A stretch of DNA of 64,000 nt from Closterium sp. Naga37s-1 (Eukaryota > Streptophyta > Zygnematophyceae > Desmidiales > Closteriaceae): the NCBI GenBank assembly GCA_947471745.1, contig CANJKZ010000924.1, positions 372,001 to 436,000 of the forward strand, read 5' to 3'. The translations under genes and the position numbers were made by a program. The notes beneath the pieces are model-generated. The model was not told the DNA's origin, searched no databases, and saw nothing but the letters and a program-made list of their open reading frames with translations. Positions 23,960 to 34,485 of this stretch are shown in pieces. Within the stretch, counting starts at the first letter, position 1; the number at the start of each line of letters is the position of its first letter.

Positions 23960-26509
23960 TCAAGCCTTGTATCTGCATGCTGCTCTCTTAGCCCTCATGC
24001 ACTGCCCCACAGCATCCCATCTTGCCATGCCCTGCTTCTTGTACTGCGCATACACACTCTGCTTCACACACTCCTTCCACACATTATCACACCCTGCAGG
24101 CTTGTGCAGGGGGCAGTTGGCAAAGGGGTAGCGAGGGCCGGTGCCAAGGGAAAAACTGCAGAGGTTGGTGTTGAACCCGTGAGCGTTGCTGATTGCACAC
24201 ATGGCCTGATGAGAGAGAGAAAGAGGTGGAAGAAGTGGGGACAGAGAAGTAAGGGTTGGCGATTGAGTTGACATTGCAAGGTGAAAGTTGAGCCTGTGGG
24301 CATTGCTGATTGAGAGGTGGAAGAAGAGGGGGAGGATAAAAGAGGAGCCACTTCGGAAAAGACGGGGAATAAACAGCGAGCCGCTTCAGAAAAGAGCATG
24401 GTGAACCCTGCGAGTAAATGACCCTCACCACATGTCTGACTAACCGTATGCTGGAAATGAAGTACTTGCTATCATCACAAACATCATAAACTGACCTGTG
24501 GGAACGTGATGCCATTCACTTGGCCCGCAGACGTGCCCCAGAGCTCCTTATACTCAATCGAGAACACGGCCTTGTTGCGCACAATAAACTCGTTGGAGTA
24601 ATCGCACTGGTATTTGCCGCTGTACCACGCGTTGTTGCTAGAGTCGCTGAAGTAAATGCAGCTCTCGATTATCGCCCAATCAAAGAGGTTCGCCATGTGG
24701 GAGGGGGCAAGCGGCCCGGGGTTCTTGAGACCCACTGACATGCCGTACCTGATAAGGAAGGCGTTGGGATGGGAAGGGGGATACAAGGGAGGAGGCTGGA
24801 AAGTTAATTGCGCAGGTAAATGCAACAGACGTCTTGGGATCCACTCACATGCCACCTGGCAGGGGGGAAGTGGAGGGAGCATGTGAGAAAGGGGGGACGA
24901 AGGCAGGGGGGGAATGGGGACAGGGGGCCTGGAAGGGGATTGTGTGTGGGGATGGAAGGGTGAAGGTTTGGAAGAGCATTGGAAGCACTGAGCATGAATG
25001 AATTTTGTGTAACAATGGGAGAGGGAAAGGGCCAGCGGGGGAGGGTGGAAACTACACAACGCTCTTAACGACCAGAGGCATAATGCGGTATGGCTTGAAC
25101 GATCACCACACCTTTTATATAGAAAACCACTGGTTTACGACTCTCATTGTCATATTGCGGATTTGCAGCAACAATAGGAGCACAGAACCGGCAGCAAAAG
25201 ACTCATGAGGACATAACTCACTTGTGAACAGTGTTGGCGATCCATGAGTTGTACTTGAACTGATCATCGGCGGTGATGGTGAATTGGCTGAAGGGTTGAG
25301 CCATTATGTTGTTCGAATACGCGTTGATGTTGTCAGGGTCAACCCCATCGCACCCCTTGCTCTTCGCCAACTGACATGTGGGAAAGCAAAGAGGATGGTG
25401 GGACAGATTTCAGGAGCTACCGACATAGGTTGTAAACATGGGTATTCATTCAGCATGGTATGGCTCAGTATGGTGCAGCCCCGGAAAAAAGGCTATATGT
25501 GTTACAGCTCCATATGTTACAGCTCCGTCCGTGTGTTACACCTTAGCAGGTTTGGTGCTGTTCCGCAAGGTAAGTTGGCATGTCTCACCTTGACTCGCCT
25601 CCATGATTGTCTTTCACAATGTGGCTCGGCTCGTGATGTCAGCCACCTCTCCCCAGGCCACACGTTGGTAACCGGCTACCCGATCGCCCCAATCACAGGC
25701 AGGTGATGCACAGGGGAAGTGTGGATGCCTCACCTTGATTCGCTTCTCCATTATAGTCTTGACGATGGGGCTCTTGATGTCCAGCCACCTCTCTCCAGGC
25801 CACACCTCCGTGCACTGCTCGTTCTGCTCACACGCAGCAAGCAAATGTTCGACACGAATATGACGAAAACGAAAGTGTAAGAAAAACTCATTTTCTCGAC
25901 ATAAGCCTGTCACAACCGCGAGACGATTCTTGAATCGCTGAAAAAGGCAATAAGAAAACCGTATACTCTGCGGACTGATAAAAATGGAAACATCAAGTAC
26001 CATACCCTGCAAGTGAGTCCCCCAATAACGGATTTCGGGAACTGGTTGTAGTCGCTGCGGTAATCCTCGGCAGTCCCGAAGCTGATGTAACACATCACCG
26101 CTTTTCCCGCGTTGCGAAGTTTCGCGATGCTCTTCGCCGTCAAGCTGGAGTCAACGGTGTAGACCTTCGCCGGGTGTGTTGGATCCACGTCTAGAGGGTT
26201 TCGAAAGAAAAAAAGACGGAACAAACAGCACATTATGGTTTTGGTACATTGCGCGAGCAATAACAGGTGACCGACCATGCGAGGACGCCGGGTCTTCACA
26301 TTATGAAGCTAATCACGAACAAGGTTTCAGAAAGGCGATTACGAAATGGAAATCGAACGGTCAATAGTACCACCGTCACTTCCGCTTAGTTGCCAGAAGA
26401 ACGTGGTCCCTGGTTTCGGCACATACCACCCGTTAGCTCTCCCACAATCGCACATCGAAAGAACGGCAAGGAGGGCGAGAATGCTAGGATAAACGCGAAA
26501 TAGAGCCAT
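23960..26509 (-). CDS. secreted GH114-like glycosidase, copy 1
   Basis: Exons 26509-26374, 26190-26006, 25823-25734, 25370-25222, 24748-24496 and 24205-23960 join in frame with GT-AG junctions to 352 residues. The first ~22 residues (MALFRVYPSILALLAVLSMC) look like a signal peptide. The body matches GH114 (endo-alpha-1,4-polygalactosaminidase family, TIM barrel): FFWQLSG, VMCYISFGTAEDYRSD, PGERWLDIKSP, KGCDGVDPDN, GLKNPG and WAIIESC. The usual Glu of the GVEPDN motif is Asp here. About 45 extra residues with several cysteines follow the normal family end. The true polysaccharide substrate is unknown. It is head to head with copy 2; the exon phases of the last five exons are identical. Confidence 0.88.
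24256..24330 (-). repeat. degenerate copy of GH114-1 exon 6 start
   Basis: Upstream of the true last exon, the intron repeats its start and the preceding tract (GTTGAGCCTGTGGGCATTGC against GTTGAACCCGTGAGCGTTGC), with deletions. Confidence 0.7.
24820..24852 (-). repeat. degenerate copy of GH114-1 exon 5 start
   Basis: The minus-strand sequence CAGGTGGCATGTGAGTGGAT resembles the true acceptor and exon start CAGGTACGGCATGTCAGTGG about 100 bases away. It lies upstream of exon 5. Confidence 0.6.
25585..25668 (-). repeat. degenerate copy of GH114-1 exon 3
   Basis: Repeats most of exon 3, including the AGGCGAGTCAAGGTGAGACA donor region, with about 20% differences. It lies in the intron after exon 3. 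Confidence 0.7.
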
Positions 26510-26603
26510 TGTAGTCGTAATAATCGTAACAGCTTAGCAGGGTGCCGTCAGCGTGGTAGTTAGTTGGTTTCTTTGTGAGCACAATGAGAGTACAATTCCA
26601 GGA

Positions 26604-26609
26604 TATATA
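26604..26609 (-). promoter_or_regulatory. TATA-box candidate, GH114 copy 1
   Basis: TATATA about 95 bases upstream of the ATG at 26509, a normal distance for a short 5' UTR. Sequence-only prediction. Confidence 0.45.
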
Positions 26610-26827
26610 GAAATTATGGCGTGTGCTGTCGTGTGAAACGAGTCGCACGCGAGCGTGAGCCATGTTTGCTAAGCTAAGGCAAGGAACGTCTTGCCACGTG
26701 GCAAACAGAAGCGAGTTTCATGGAAGCTCTCCAAGAAAAACTACGTCTGTTGAATTTTGGACTCTCGTCTCCTCTCGACGTCCACTTTCGACGTCGACGG
26801 GAGGCAGCAGATGGCTTCCGTTCCTTA

Positions 26828-27335
26828 GGGCGCGTGTCTTTTGCAAATTAGGGTAAAGTTCATGTTTTTTTCTCGATTTTTCACATTTGAACTTCGGTCG
26901 ACCTGAGGTCGACTATCTCTACGTATGGTGGTCGAGGAGCACCTTCAACAAGTCCGAGTCGCGCATGGAACAACACAGTTCGACCATCATAGTTCAACAA
27001 CAGTAAATCCCGAGTCGCGCTAGACTTTCGTAGGTTACCCGGTTGGGCGGTGCAGTTCGTGACCGTATCCGGTTTCGGTAACCCGGTACGATTTACCTCG
27101 TTTTTGTCGTGAACCTCGTGAATTTTCGTGCGTACGCAGAACAACACACGTTTGGATAAATGAAAACGTAAAAATCCGAGCGCAGGTCGACATAAGTTCA
27201 GTGTCCAACTTCTTTCACACAGTTTGAACAAGGACACACAATTGCCTCGCGAATGTTTTGGCGAGATTAACGAAACAGGTTACCTGCAAAAGTTCGACCT
27301 TTTTTCCGAACGTCTACACCAAAAGACACGCGCCC
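26828..27335. mobile_element. Tourist/Harbinger-like MITE between GH114 genes
   Basis: The ends are perfect inverted repeats GGGCGCGTGTCTTTTG (16 bp), flanked on both sides by TTA. A TTA target duplication plus terminal GGG is the hallmark of PIF/Harbinger elements. The 508-bp body has internal palindromes (GTCGACCTGAGGTCGAC) and no long coding frame. Confidence 0.8.
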
Positions 27336-27339
27336 TTAG

Positions 27340-28137
27340 GGCGCAGAACCTGGGCTGCGCGATGTAGCAAGTATTTTCTTGCCGAAGTAACCGGCTCGCG
27401 GAATCTCGCTAGATGAGCTCGCGAGTGTCTAGCTAGGGTGATTTATTCGCAAAGCCGAATCCTTCGCATTTCGCGAGCAGCTTGGAGGAGAGTGTTACAC
27501 GGAGCAAATTTTCTGGGATCCAGCGCAGCACGGAGCTGGTGGGATCCACATCCGGCCCGAAGCGGAGGTGCAAGAAATCTGGTGACCAACAAATTTCTCA
27601 ACGAAACCAACCTGAGGTGGGGACCACATTGATCCGCTATTGTTATCGAGTGTATCGAATAGGCGAAATAAAATACTGTACTACAACCCCTTTGAAATTT
27701 CTGTTGTCAGACCGTAACGGCTGGAATCTCCGCGTCAGTTTTCAACCCCCCGACATCACAAGCCGCAGCAACAGGAAAGGGAGAGCGACGTCATACCCAC
27801 CCAGGCAGACGACGTCGCGGCGGGTCACCAAAATGAGCAGCAACGTCGCTGCTGCCTGCACTCAGCTTCCTCCATGAACCCACCACACCAATAATTTTCT
27901 TCCCATTCAGGAGATTTTTTTCATCGCGAAGCACGAGCATGCTCACTGGAGCGTCATTATCAGAGGAGCAACGCGCCTCGCCACGTGGCATAAGGATTGG
28001 AGTGAAGGATTGCCAAATGCTAGCGATGAAGGTCCCTCTAGGCCGACGCGTAGCTTTGGCAGTACAATTGCTGTTTTCCGCTGCGGTTCGGCAGGCACAC
28101 AAGCCGAAGCGCCGAAGGGTCAGATTATTTGAAGGCT
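27340..28137. other. intergenic, shared upstream region
   Basis: Upstream region between the GH114 MITE and copy 2. Open frames at 27438-27877 have no recognised domain. It may hold old transposon debris, but I could not name a family. Confidence 0.4.
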
Positions 28138-28143
28138 TATAAA
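28138..28143 (+). promoter_or_regulatory. TATA-box candidate, GH114 copy 2
   Basis: TATAAA 126 bases before the ATG at 28269. Confidence 0.5.
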
Positions 28144-28268
28144 GCAGATGCACTGGCGGTAGCAATACAAAGTAGTAACCTTTTCCGCCTCCTTATACAT
28201 TACCTGCACGACTCACTTTCCGGCGACGTACCGCCTCGGCACCCCTTATACACCACAACCCTACCGCC

Positions 28269-30781
28269 ATGTCTATAATTGCAAGAAGCCTTCGCGTTGT
28301 CGTCTCTCTGACATTCGTCTCCGTTTGCCTCGCTGCTAACGTCACGAGCAACGGATGGTTCGTTCCCACGCCGGGAACGTCCTTCTACTGGCAGATCTCT
28401 GACACGAACCTCGACGCATCGTCGCATAATGAAAAGGTCTTCGATGTTGACGGGTTCAGCGTGTCGGCGAGCACTATATCGAGGTTGAAAACGATGGGAA
28501 AGAAGGTGATATGCTACTTCAGCTTCGGGACTGCCGAGGATTATCGCGGCGACTACAACCAATTTCCGAGATCCACTCTCGGTGGGATGGTTTGCCAGGT
28601 GAATTGGAATGCAAATAGCTTATACGCGTTAGAAATTTTATAATGAAGACTCGTTCAGTCATCAACGACATAACTTCGTTTTTTGACAACAGCCCTTCAT
28701 CGTTTACCTTGGTTTCTTTTTGGCAGAACGCGGACTGCTCGGAAGCATGGCAGGGCGAGCGGTGGCTGGATGTGAAGAGTACTGCTGTGCGTCAAGTACT
28801 GGAGAAGCGGATTCAGGTAAGAAGAGTGTCAAACAGCGTCTTGTGCAAATTGTGCACCACGCATGCATAGCTGGAGGTGAGAAGAATGTGAGATTCCGTC
28901 TTTTGCGTCAGCCTTTCGTGGTCCAAGTCCTGACTTGCCCCTTTCAACTCCTGCGGTTGCTTGTCCCATCCCTTTGACAGCTGGCCAAGCGCAAGGGGTG
29001 TGACGGCATAGAGCCGGACAATGTGGATGCATACAGTGGAAATATCATGTTTAAAACCATCAGCCGTTTCACCATCACAAGAAAGGACCAGCTCAACTTC
29101 AACTCGTGGATTGCGAATACAGTGCACAAGTAAGTCTGCCTGTCTGCTGCTTCAGTTACGCTTCTGGCCAAAGGACCTGTGGTAATTTTGGTATGGGATT
29201 GGCTAGAAATGGGGGAGATGAAGCAGGTAGAAGGTAAGCATTTTACAGAAAAGTTTGCAGTGGCTAGTAAGGATGACTTTACTGTCCAGACCAATCCCGG
29301 AATCTACACATTTACTCCACATTCCAGACCAACTGCTATGAGTCCACCAAACATATGAGTCAGCACAGTGCGTGATCTTGTCCCAGGAATGCCAACTGCT
29401 TGCAACCACATGGGACCACCTTTTTTTTCTTAGGCATGGCATATAAGCTTCCCTATAAGAATTCTAGCCCTTGCGCTTCCTCGGATCTTGGAGAGCTCAC
29501 ATGCTACCTCCGTTTCCCTTCCTTTTTGCCGCACCTTCCTGTTCAAACCCTCTCCCTCCCCTCCCCCCCCTCCCCTCCCTGCCACCCTTTCTTATCAGGT
29601 ACAACATTCAGTGCGTTTAACCTGTTTTTTCCTTTCCCCCCCTCTATTTATCAGGTACGGCATGTCAGTGGGTCTCAAGAACGCGGGCGCCCTCGCTCCC
29701 GCTTACATGGCCGGACTGTTTGACTGGGCGCTGGTGGAGGAGTGCAACCAGTACACGGATTGGAGCGGTGGAGAGTGGTACAGCGGCAAGTATGGGTGCG
29801 ACTATGCCAACGAGTTTATTCTTCGCAACAAGGCGGTGTTTGTGGCAGAGTATGTGGAGAGCTGGGGCAATTCAGCGGGAGTGAAGAATGGCATTAGATT
29901 CCCGCAGGTGAGTTGGCGTTTCTGTGAAAGAATAGTGGAAGGGTGTTACAGTACACAGATTGGCATGGTGGGGAGTGGTAAAGAATGGTAAAGAAGGCTG
30001 CGACGACTATGCAAATTACCGAGTTAATTCTTCAAAACAAGTCTGAGTGTGCGGAGAGCTGGGCCTTGTTAGAATCGACGACGAACACAGGTGGGTTTGG
30101 ATCCTCAAGGGATAGTGGAAGCGTGCAACCTAGTGGATCGAGTTTGAGTCGTCCCAAAACTCGTGGTGGAAAGTCGTAGTAGCAGGGAGGAATGTGTGGC
30201 TTTGGCTACATCAATGAGTTTTTTGTTTGCAATGAGCTCGTGTTGCTTTGCAAAATATGCGTAGCTCTAGGAACCTTCAGCTGAAACGCAGAGTGGATCA
30301 TGGTCTTCACAGGCTGGACATATTCTCTTCAGAGTATCTTGAAACTTATGGTGGATTTATGGTGTTCACTCCGGCCTTTCATTTATTTCCCTCTTAAGCT
30401 CAACATGCATTTTCCTTGCTGCATCCGCCAACTCCTCGAATTCCGTGATTGCTCGCACAGCAATCAAGTATGTTCAATCACTGTTACAAGTTACCACTCC
30501 ATCTCTTAACCCGGCTCTTCCTTACTCTGTACCTCACACAGGGTATGTGTGCTGACAACAACGCACATGGCTTCACGACTCGCCTCTACGACCTTGACTT
30601 GGGGAACGGGCCGAGTTATGCATTTGCCAACTGCCTGCAGCACAAGCCTGGAGGATGCAATGTGTGGAGGGAGTGTGTCAAGCCCAGTGTGTTTAACCAG
30701 TACAAGCAGCAGGGCATGGCGAGATGGGATGCTGTAGGGCAATGTGCCAGGGCTAGGAGAGCTGCGTGTAGGTATACTTAA
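28269..30781 (+). CDS. secreted GH114-like glycosidase, copy 2
   Basis: Exons 28269-28598, 28727-28816, 28981-29129, 29655-29907 and 30542-30781 join in frame to 353 residues. A hydrophobic signal peptide (about residues 1-23) is followed by the GH114 barrel: FYWQISD, VICYFSFGTAEDYRGD, QGERWLDVKS, KGCDGIEPDN, GLKNAG and WALVEEC. This copy keeps Glu in the acidic EPDN motif, unlike copy 1. It lacks the first intron of copy 1, so an intron was gained or lost after duplication; exons 2-4 have exactly the same lengths (90, 149, 253) as in copy 1. The C-terminal Cys-bearing tail is shared. Predicted secreted enzyme acting on a galactosaminogalactan-like or unknown polymer. Confidence 0.9.
28864..28910 (+). 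repeat. copy of GH114-2 exon 2 end and donor
   Basis: GCTGGAGGTGAGAAGAATGT in the intron resembles the end of exon 2 plus donor and intron start (CAGGTAAGAAGAGTGT), about 60 bases downstream. Confidence 0.5.
29962..30065 (+). repeat. degenerate copy of GH114-2 exon 4
   Basis: Within the last intron this repeats the exon 4 stretch encoding GGEWYSGKYGCDYANEFILR through ESWG, with many substitutions and small indels. A third, older echo appears at about 30190-30240. Confidence 0.75.
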
Positions 30782-30804
30782 CTGTTGGCTGTGTTCTCTA
30801 GAGA

Positions 30805-30810
30805 AATAAA
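30805..30810 (+). promoter_or_regulatory. polyadenylation signal candidate
   Basis: AATAAA 24 bases after the GH114 copy 2 stop codon. Confidence 0.5.
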
Positions 30811-30854
30811 ATATGCATGTCAACAATCCTTTCACACTTCCCTTATAAACAGGG

Positions 30855-30976
30855 TGACTTTTGCCTGACTGCATGCAGCAGAAGCCAGGAGGGTGAGTAA
30901 AGCCGCCTCTACAAGCAGCAGGGCATGGCGAGATGGGATGTTGGAGACAAGGTGTAAGGGATGGAGAAGCTGTTAC
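30855..30976 (+). repeat. degenerate copy of GH114-2 last exon
   Basis: Just downstream of the stop codon, this matches two parts of exon 5, the latter nearly exact (TACAAGCAGCAGGGCATGGC), with a deletion of about 65 bases between them. Confidence 0.8.
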
Positions 30977-30979
30977 CAT

Positions 30980-31470
30980 TTAGTTGGCTACTTAGCAATT
31001 CGCTCATGCCTTAGCTTATTGTACCTTAGCTCCTATAGCTCAATTCTCGCTCGCTCAATCAATGAAACTCGTAACACTTTAACAATGTAGTCAGATAGCC
31101 TGAAACAGAGAATGCCAACGACATCAGTCTATACAAAATCAGGGGCTAGTAACGCGAACATTTGTCGTCAGACTGTATGGCTGACACATTTGATTGGCCA
31201 ACATTTGGTTTGGATTCTACGCTCCCTCTTGGCCCTGTTCTGTCGCCGCATTGGCTTTGCGGCCTCCGACGCATGGCACCAGATGAGGCTTCGTAAATGC
31301 TTCAGCATCCCCTAGCATCAGCATCAGTGGGAAACATTGCTGTGGTGACTCACAGTTAGCGGCAGATTTCTGTTAGTTTTTTTCACTCAATCGTAAATAG
31401 AGATTCAGGAGTAGCAAGGGTGAACGTCTATACCTCGCGAGCGCGAAGGGGTGAGCTGTTTGCCCTCTCA
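30980..31470. other. intergenic
   Basis: Spacer between GH114 copy 2 and the plus-strand F-box/LRR gene. No coding sequence seen; it presumably holds the LRR gene promoter. Confidence 0.45.
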
Positions 31471-34323
31471 ATGGCCAACAGAGCGCAAGCCACATCGATT
31501 AACCATCTACCAGACGAGATTCTTCTCAAAATTGTCTCACATGCCACCGCCGCCACCGCCGCCACTGCCTCCACTGCCGCCAACCTCGCTGAATTGACAG
31601 CAGCAGTGGTGGCCGCGGATACCGGCCAGACCGACGAGCCGAGCTTCACGGACGGCCCCGATCGTAGCAATCTCGCGGTCGTTTGTAAGCGATGGATGCT
31701 TCTAATGACCACCCTGCGCGTCCATGGCGGTTTTAAGTCTCGCTCCGAATGCGAACTCCGCAATACCGAGCGCCTCGCGATGACGCTCTCCGCCCCCGCG
31801 ATCTCCGCGCCGACGCTCTTCCGCACGTTGGCGCTCGCGCCGAGCATCACGGAGCTTTTCCTGGAGGCGAACGCCGTCGATTTCTACGACGACGAGTTCC
31901 TCCCCGGCCTGCTCTCCGCGCGCCCTGAGCTCGCCCGCTTGAGCATCGGCTCCCCCCGCTTCACCGGATCGCCGCACTTTCGAATCGGCACGAGAGCTGT
32001 CGAGAGTTTCTTTTGCCTCGCGTCGTCGCGCGGCCTGCAAGAGCTCTCGCTGCGCGAGTGTCTCGGCCACACGACGAAGCTTCCTGCTTCCGTCGCGTCG
32101 CTGTCGTCGCTGCGCGTGTTCCGCCTGTGCTCCAAGGCTCTCCGCTCGCTGTCCGCCGAAATGTGCCGTCTGTCTGCCCTGCAGGAACTTTATCTAAACT
32201 GCCCGTTGCTGCAGCACCTGCCCGAAAATTTCGGCCGGCTAACGAGGCTGGAGCACCTTTCGTTTACGGACTGCACGGAAATGCGGCGCCTGCCGGACTC
32301 GCTCGGCGATCTCGCCTCGCTCACCTCTCTCCACGTCGACGGCTCGTGGCACGTCGATAAGTTCCCGCCTCGCGTCGCCGCGCTGCAGCACATGCGGCGG
32401 CTGGAGCTGCGAAACTTCAACGGCGCTTTACCAGACGCATGCGAAAAATGGGCGAATCTCGAGCAAGTCACCCTGGATTCGTGCGAAGACATGCGCAGAT
32501 TCCAGCTCGCGTCCGTGCACTCGCTCACACATCTCACCATCAGCGCCTGCTGGGACCTCCACTCGCTCCCACCCAACCTGCCCTTCGCAACAGCATTGCG
32601 CCATCTCACACTCACCTATCTCAACTTCGAAGTGTCCCTTGAGCCGCTAAGCCAGCTGGTGTCTTTGGAGCGGCTCGAGGTGTCAAGTGTCGACCACGAG
32701 GAGCGCTTTCCCGAGGCGCTCTTCTCGTTGCCGTCGCTGGCGCACGTGAAAGCGGGGTACGTGTCGTGGGTGGAAGCTGACGAGGTGGCCGCTATGGAGA
32801 ACGCAAGGGAGCTAACCACGCTCGTCGGAAACTTGGCACTGAATCATCCCTCTGCTGCCGCCGCCGCAGCCACAGCCGCAGCAGCAGGTGCGGCAGGTGA
32901 TACCGCCGACCAATCCGCACTCGGCCCGTCACTGAAGCATCTGAGTATCTGCATGGGCACTCCCGGGAGCGGCAGGCGCGGCGGCAGGCTCTCCGCACGT
33001 CTGTGCTCGCTGCTCTCCCTCACGCACCTCTCCATCGACTGCCTCAGCTCGTCCGCCCTCCTGCCCTCCAGCCTGGGTCATCTCACCAACCTCCACTCGC
33101 TCTCTCTGCGTGGCACCTGTCTCAGCCTCCCGCACTCTCTCTCCCGCCTAGCCCTGTGCCTGCACTCCCTGAAACTGCACTACAGCGGCACCGAGAGCGC
33201 GGATATTTTCCAGCGCATGCTCCCTTACTTTCTCTCGAATCTCACCTCCCTCACGAACCTCCACCTCCGCAACATGCACGTTCCGTCCCCCCCGCCCTCC
33301 TTTGCGCGACTCCACGCCCTCCGCACGCTACGTATGGAGTACGACAGCTGCTTTCCCAGCCACGTGTCCCTTCCAGAAGACCTGGGCCAGGTGGCAGCCT
33401 TAGAGTGGCTGGACCTGAGGGGCTGCTGCTTGAAAGACGACCTTCCGCAGTCCTTGTGTGACCTGTCGTCCCTTCGCCGCCTGTTCCTTGCTAGCAACTA
33501 CCTTCAGCACCTGCCCAGTGGGATTTCGAAGCTGTCGCGCCTCGAAGAGCTCACCATTCATTCGTGCCATAGTCTGGAAACCCTGTCCCCGGGGTTTGGC
33601 TGCCTGGCAGCCCTGAAGAAGCTGAGTATCCGCGGTGGATCGAGGGATTATCTGCCTGACACGCTGGCCGGCTTATCCTCCCTCGAGGAGGTCTCCTTGG
33701 TTCATTGTTCCAACAGATTTCGCCTGCCTCCCTCCTTCTGTCTCCTCCCTCGCCTGCGCACGCTCACTCTCACCAGCTGCAATGATCTCACCACCCTGCC
33801 TTGCAACTTCTGCTCTCTATCCTCCCTGCAGTGTCTCTCTGTCGACTTGTGCAACACGTTTCACCATCTGCCCGAGTCTTTCTCCGCTCTTCCCTCCCTG
33901 ACAATTCTCAGCATCTCCAACTGCCCGGAATTGTCCTCCCTTCCTGAGACCTTTGGCTTGCTGCGCCGTTTAACTCGCCTCGTTATCGTCGAATGCGACT
34001 CCTTCACGCACCTTCCCAGCTCCTTCTCCTCGCTGTCTGCGCTCCGAGTGGCGAGCTCCAGCCTCTGCAAGCACCTGCTCTCCCTCCCTCCCACCCTAGG
34101 CCTGCTACCGCGCTTAGAAGTGCTTCAGTTGAGGGAGTGCGTGGCACTCAAGTCGCTACCGGAGTCGCTCAGAGAGGCGAGGGCGCTGAGGCATGTGGAT
34201 GTGTATGGTGGTGGTGTGGCGGAGGTGGGCGTTTGTGCAAGTAAAGTGCATGTTGTGAGGGGGAGAATGGGAAAGGCCGAGTATGTGGGGACAAAGGACA
34301 AGGGGAGGAAAGGGGGGAGATGA
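31471..34323 (+). CDS. F-box / leucine-rich-repeat protein, single exon
   Basis: A single uninterrupted frame of 950 residues from the ATG at 31471 to TGA at 34323. An N-terminal F-box is split by an Ala/Thr insert: INHLPDEILLKIVSH (residues ~11-25), then SNLAVVCKRWMLL (~70-82). The rest is plant-type leucine-rich repeats of the form LxxLxxLxLxxCxxLxxLP, for example near LPENFGRLTRLEHLSFTDC and LPESFSALPSLTILSISNC. A short Ala-rich linker lies near residues 470-490. No signal peptide or membrane span is visible. Predicted adaptor of an SCF ubiquitin ligase or related recognition protein. The upstream in-frame GTG at 31420 is not used as start. Confidence 0.85.
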   Translation: MANRAQATSINHLPDEILLKIVSHATAATAATASTAANLAELTAAVVAADTGQTDEPSFTDGPDRSNLAVVCKRWMLLMTTLRVHGGFKSRSECELRNTERLAMTLSAPAISAPTLFRTLALAPSITELFLEANAVDFYDDEFLPGLLSARPELARLSIGSPRFTGSPHFRIGTRAVESFFCLASSRGLQELSLRECLGHTTKLPASVASLSSLRVFRLCSKALRSLSAEMCRLSALQELYLNCPLLQHLPENFGRLTRLEHLSFTDCTEMRRLPDSLGDLASLTSLHVDGSWHVDKFPPRVAALQHMRRLELRNFNGALPDACEKWANLEQVTLDSCEDMRRFQLASVHSLTHLTISACWDLHSLPPNLPFATALRHLTLTYLNFEVSLEPLSQLVSLERLEVSSVDHEERFPEALFSLPSLAHVKAGYVSWVEADEVAAMENARELTTLVGNLALNHPSAAAAAATAAAAGAAGDTADQSALGPSLKHLSICMGTPGSGRRGGRLSARLCSLLSLTHLSIDCLSSSALLPSSLGHLTNLHSLSLRGTCLSLPHSLSRLALCLHSLKLHYSGTESADIFQRMLPYFLSNLTSLTNLHLRNMHVPSPPPSFARLHALRTLRMEYDSCFPSHVSLPEDLGQVAALEWLDLRGCCLKDDLPQSLCDLSSLRRLFLASNYLQHLPSGISKLSRLEELTIHSCHSLETLSPGFGCLAALKKLSIRGGSRDYLPDTLAGLSSLEEVSLVHCSNRFRLPPSFCLLPRLRTLTLTSCNDLTTLPCNFCSLSSLQCLSVDLCNTFHHLPESFSALPSLTILSISNCPELSSLPETFGLLRRLTRLVIVECDSFTHLPSSFSSLSALRVASSSLCKHLLSLPPTLGLLPRLEVLQLRECVALKSLPESLREARALRHVDVYGGGVAEVGVCASKVHVVRGRMGKAEYVGTKDKGRKGGR

Positions 34324-34388
34324 TATGCAGATGTGAATCTGGAGGAATGGTAGCTTCGACTTTTATGACCTGAAATGAAACTTCTCAA

Positions 34389-34481
34389 TACCGTAAGCAT
34401 ATACGGTACTGCTGCACCCACCAAAATTAAGCGCACCTGCGTCTTTATCCGGTGCAATTTAAGTGATGGGATGACACGGTA
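34389..34481. mobile_element. short MITE remnant related to the 23087 element
   Basis: Bounded by TACCGTA and ACGGTA ends and containing AAGCGCACCTGCG, a 13-nt string also found near the left end of the 23087-23619 element. Probably a deleted family member. Confidence 0.5.
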
Positions 34482-34485
34482 ATAG

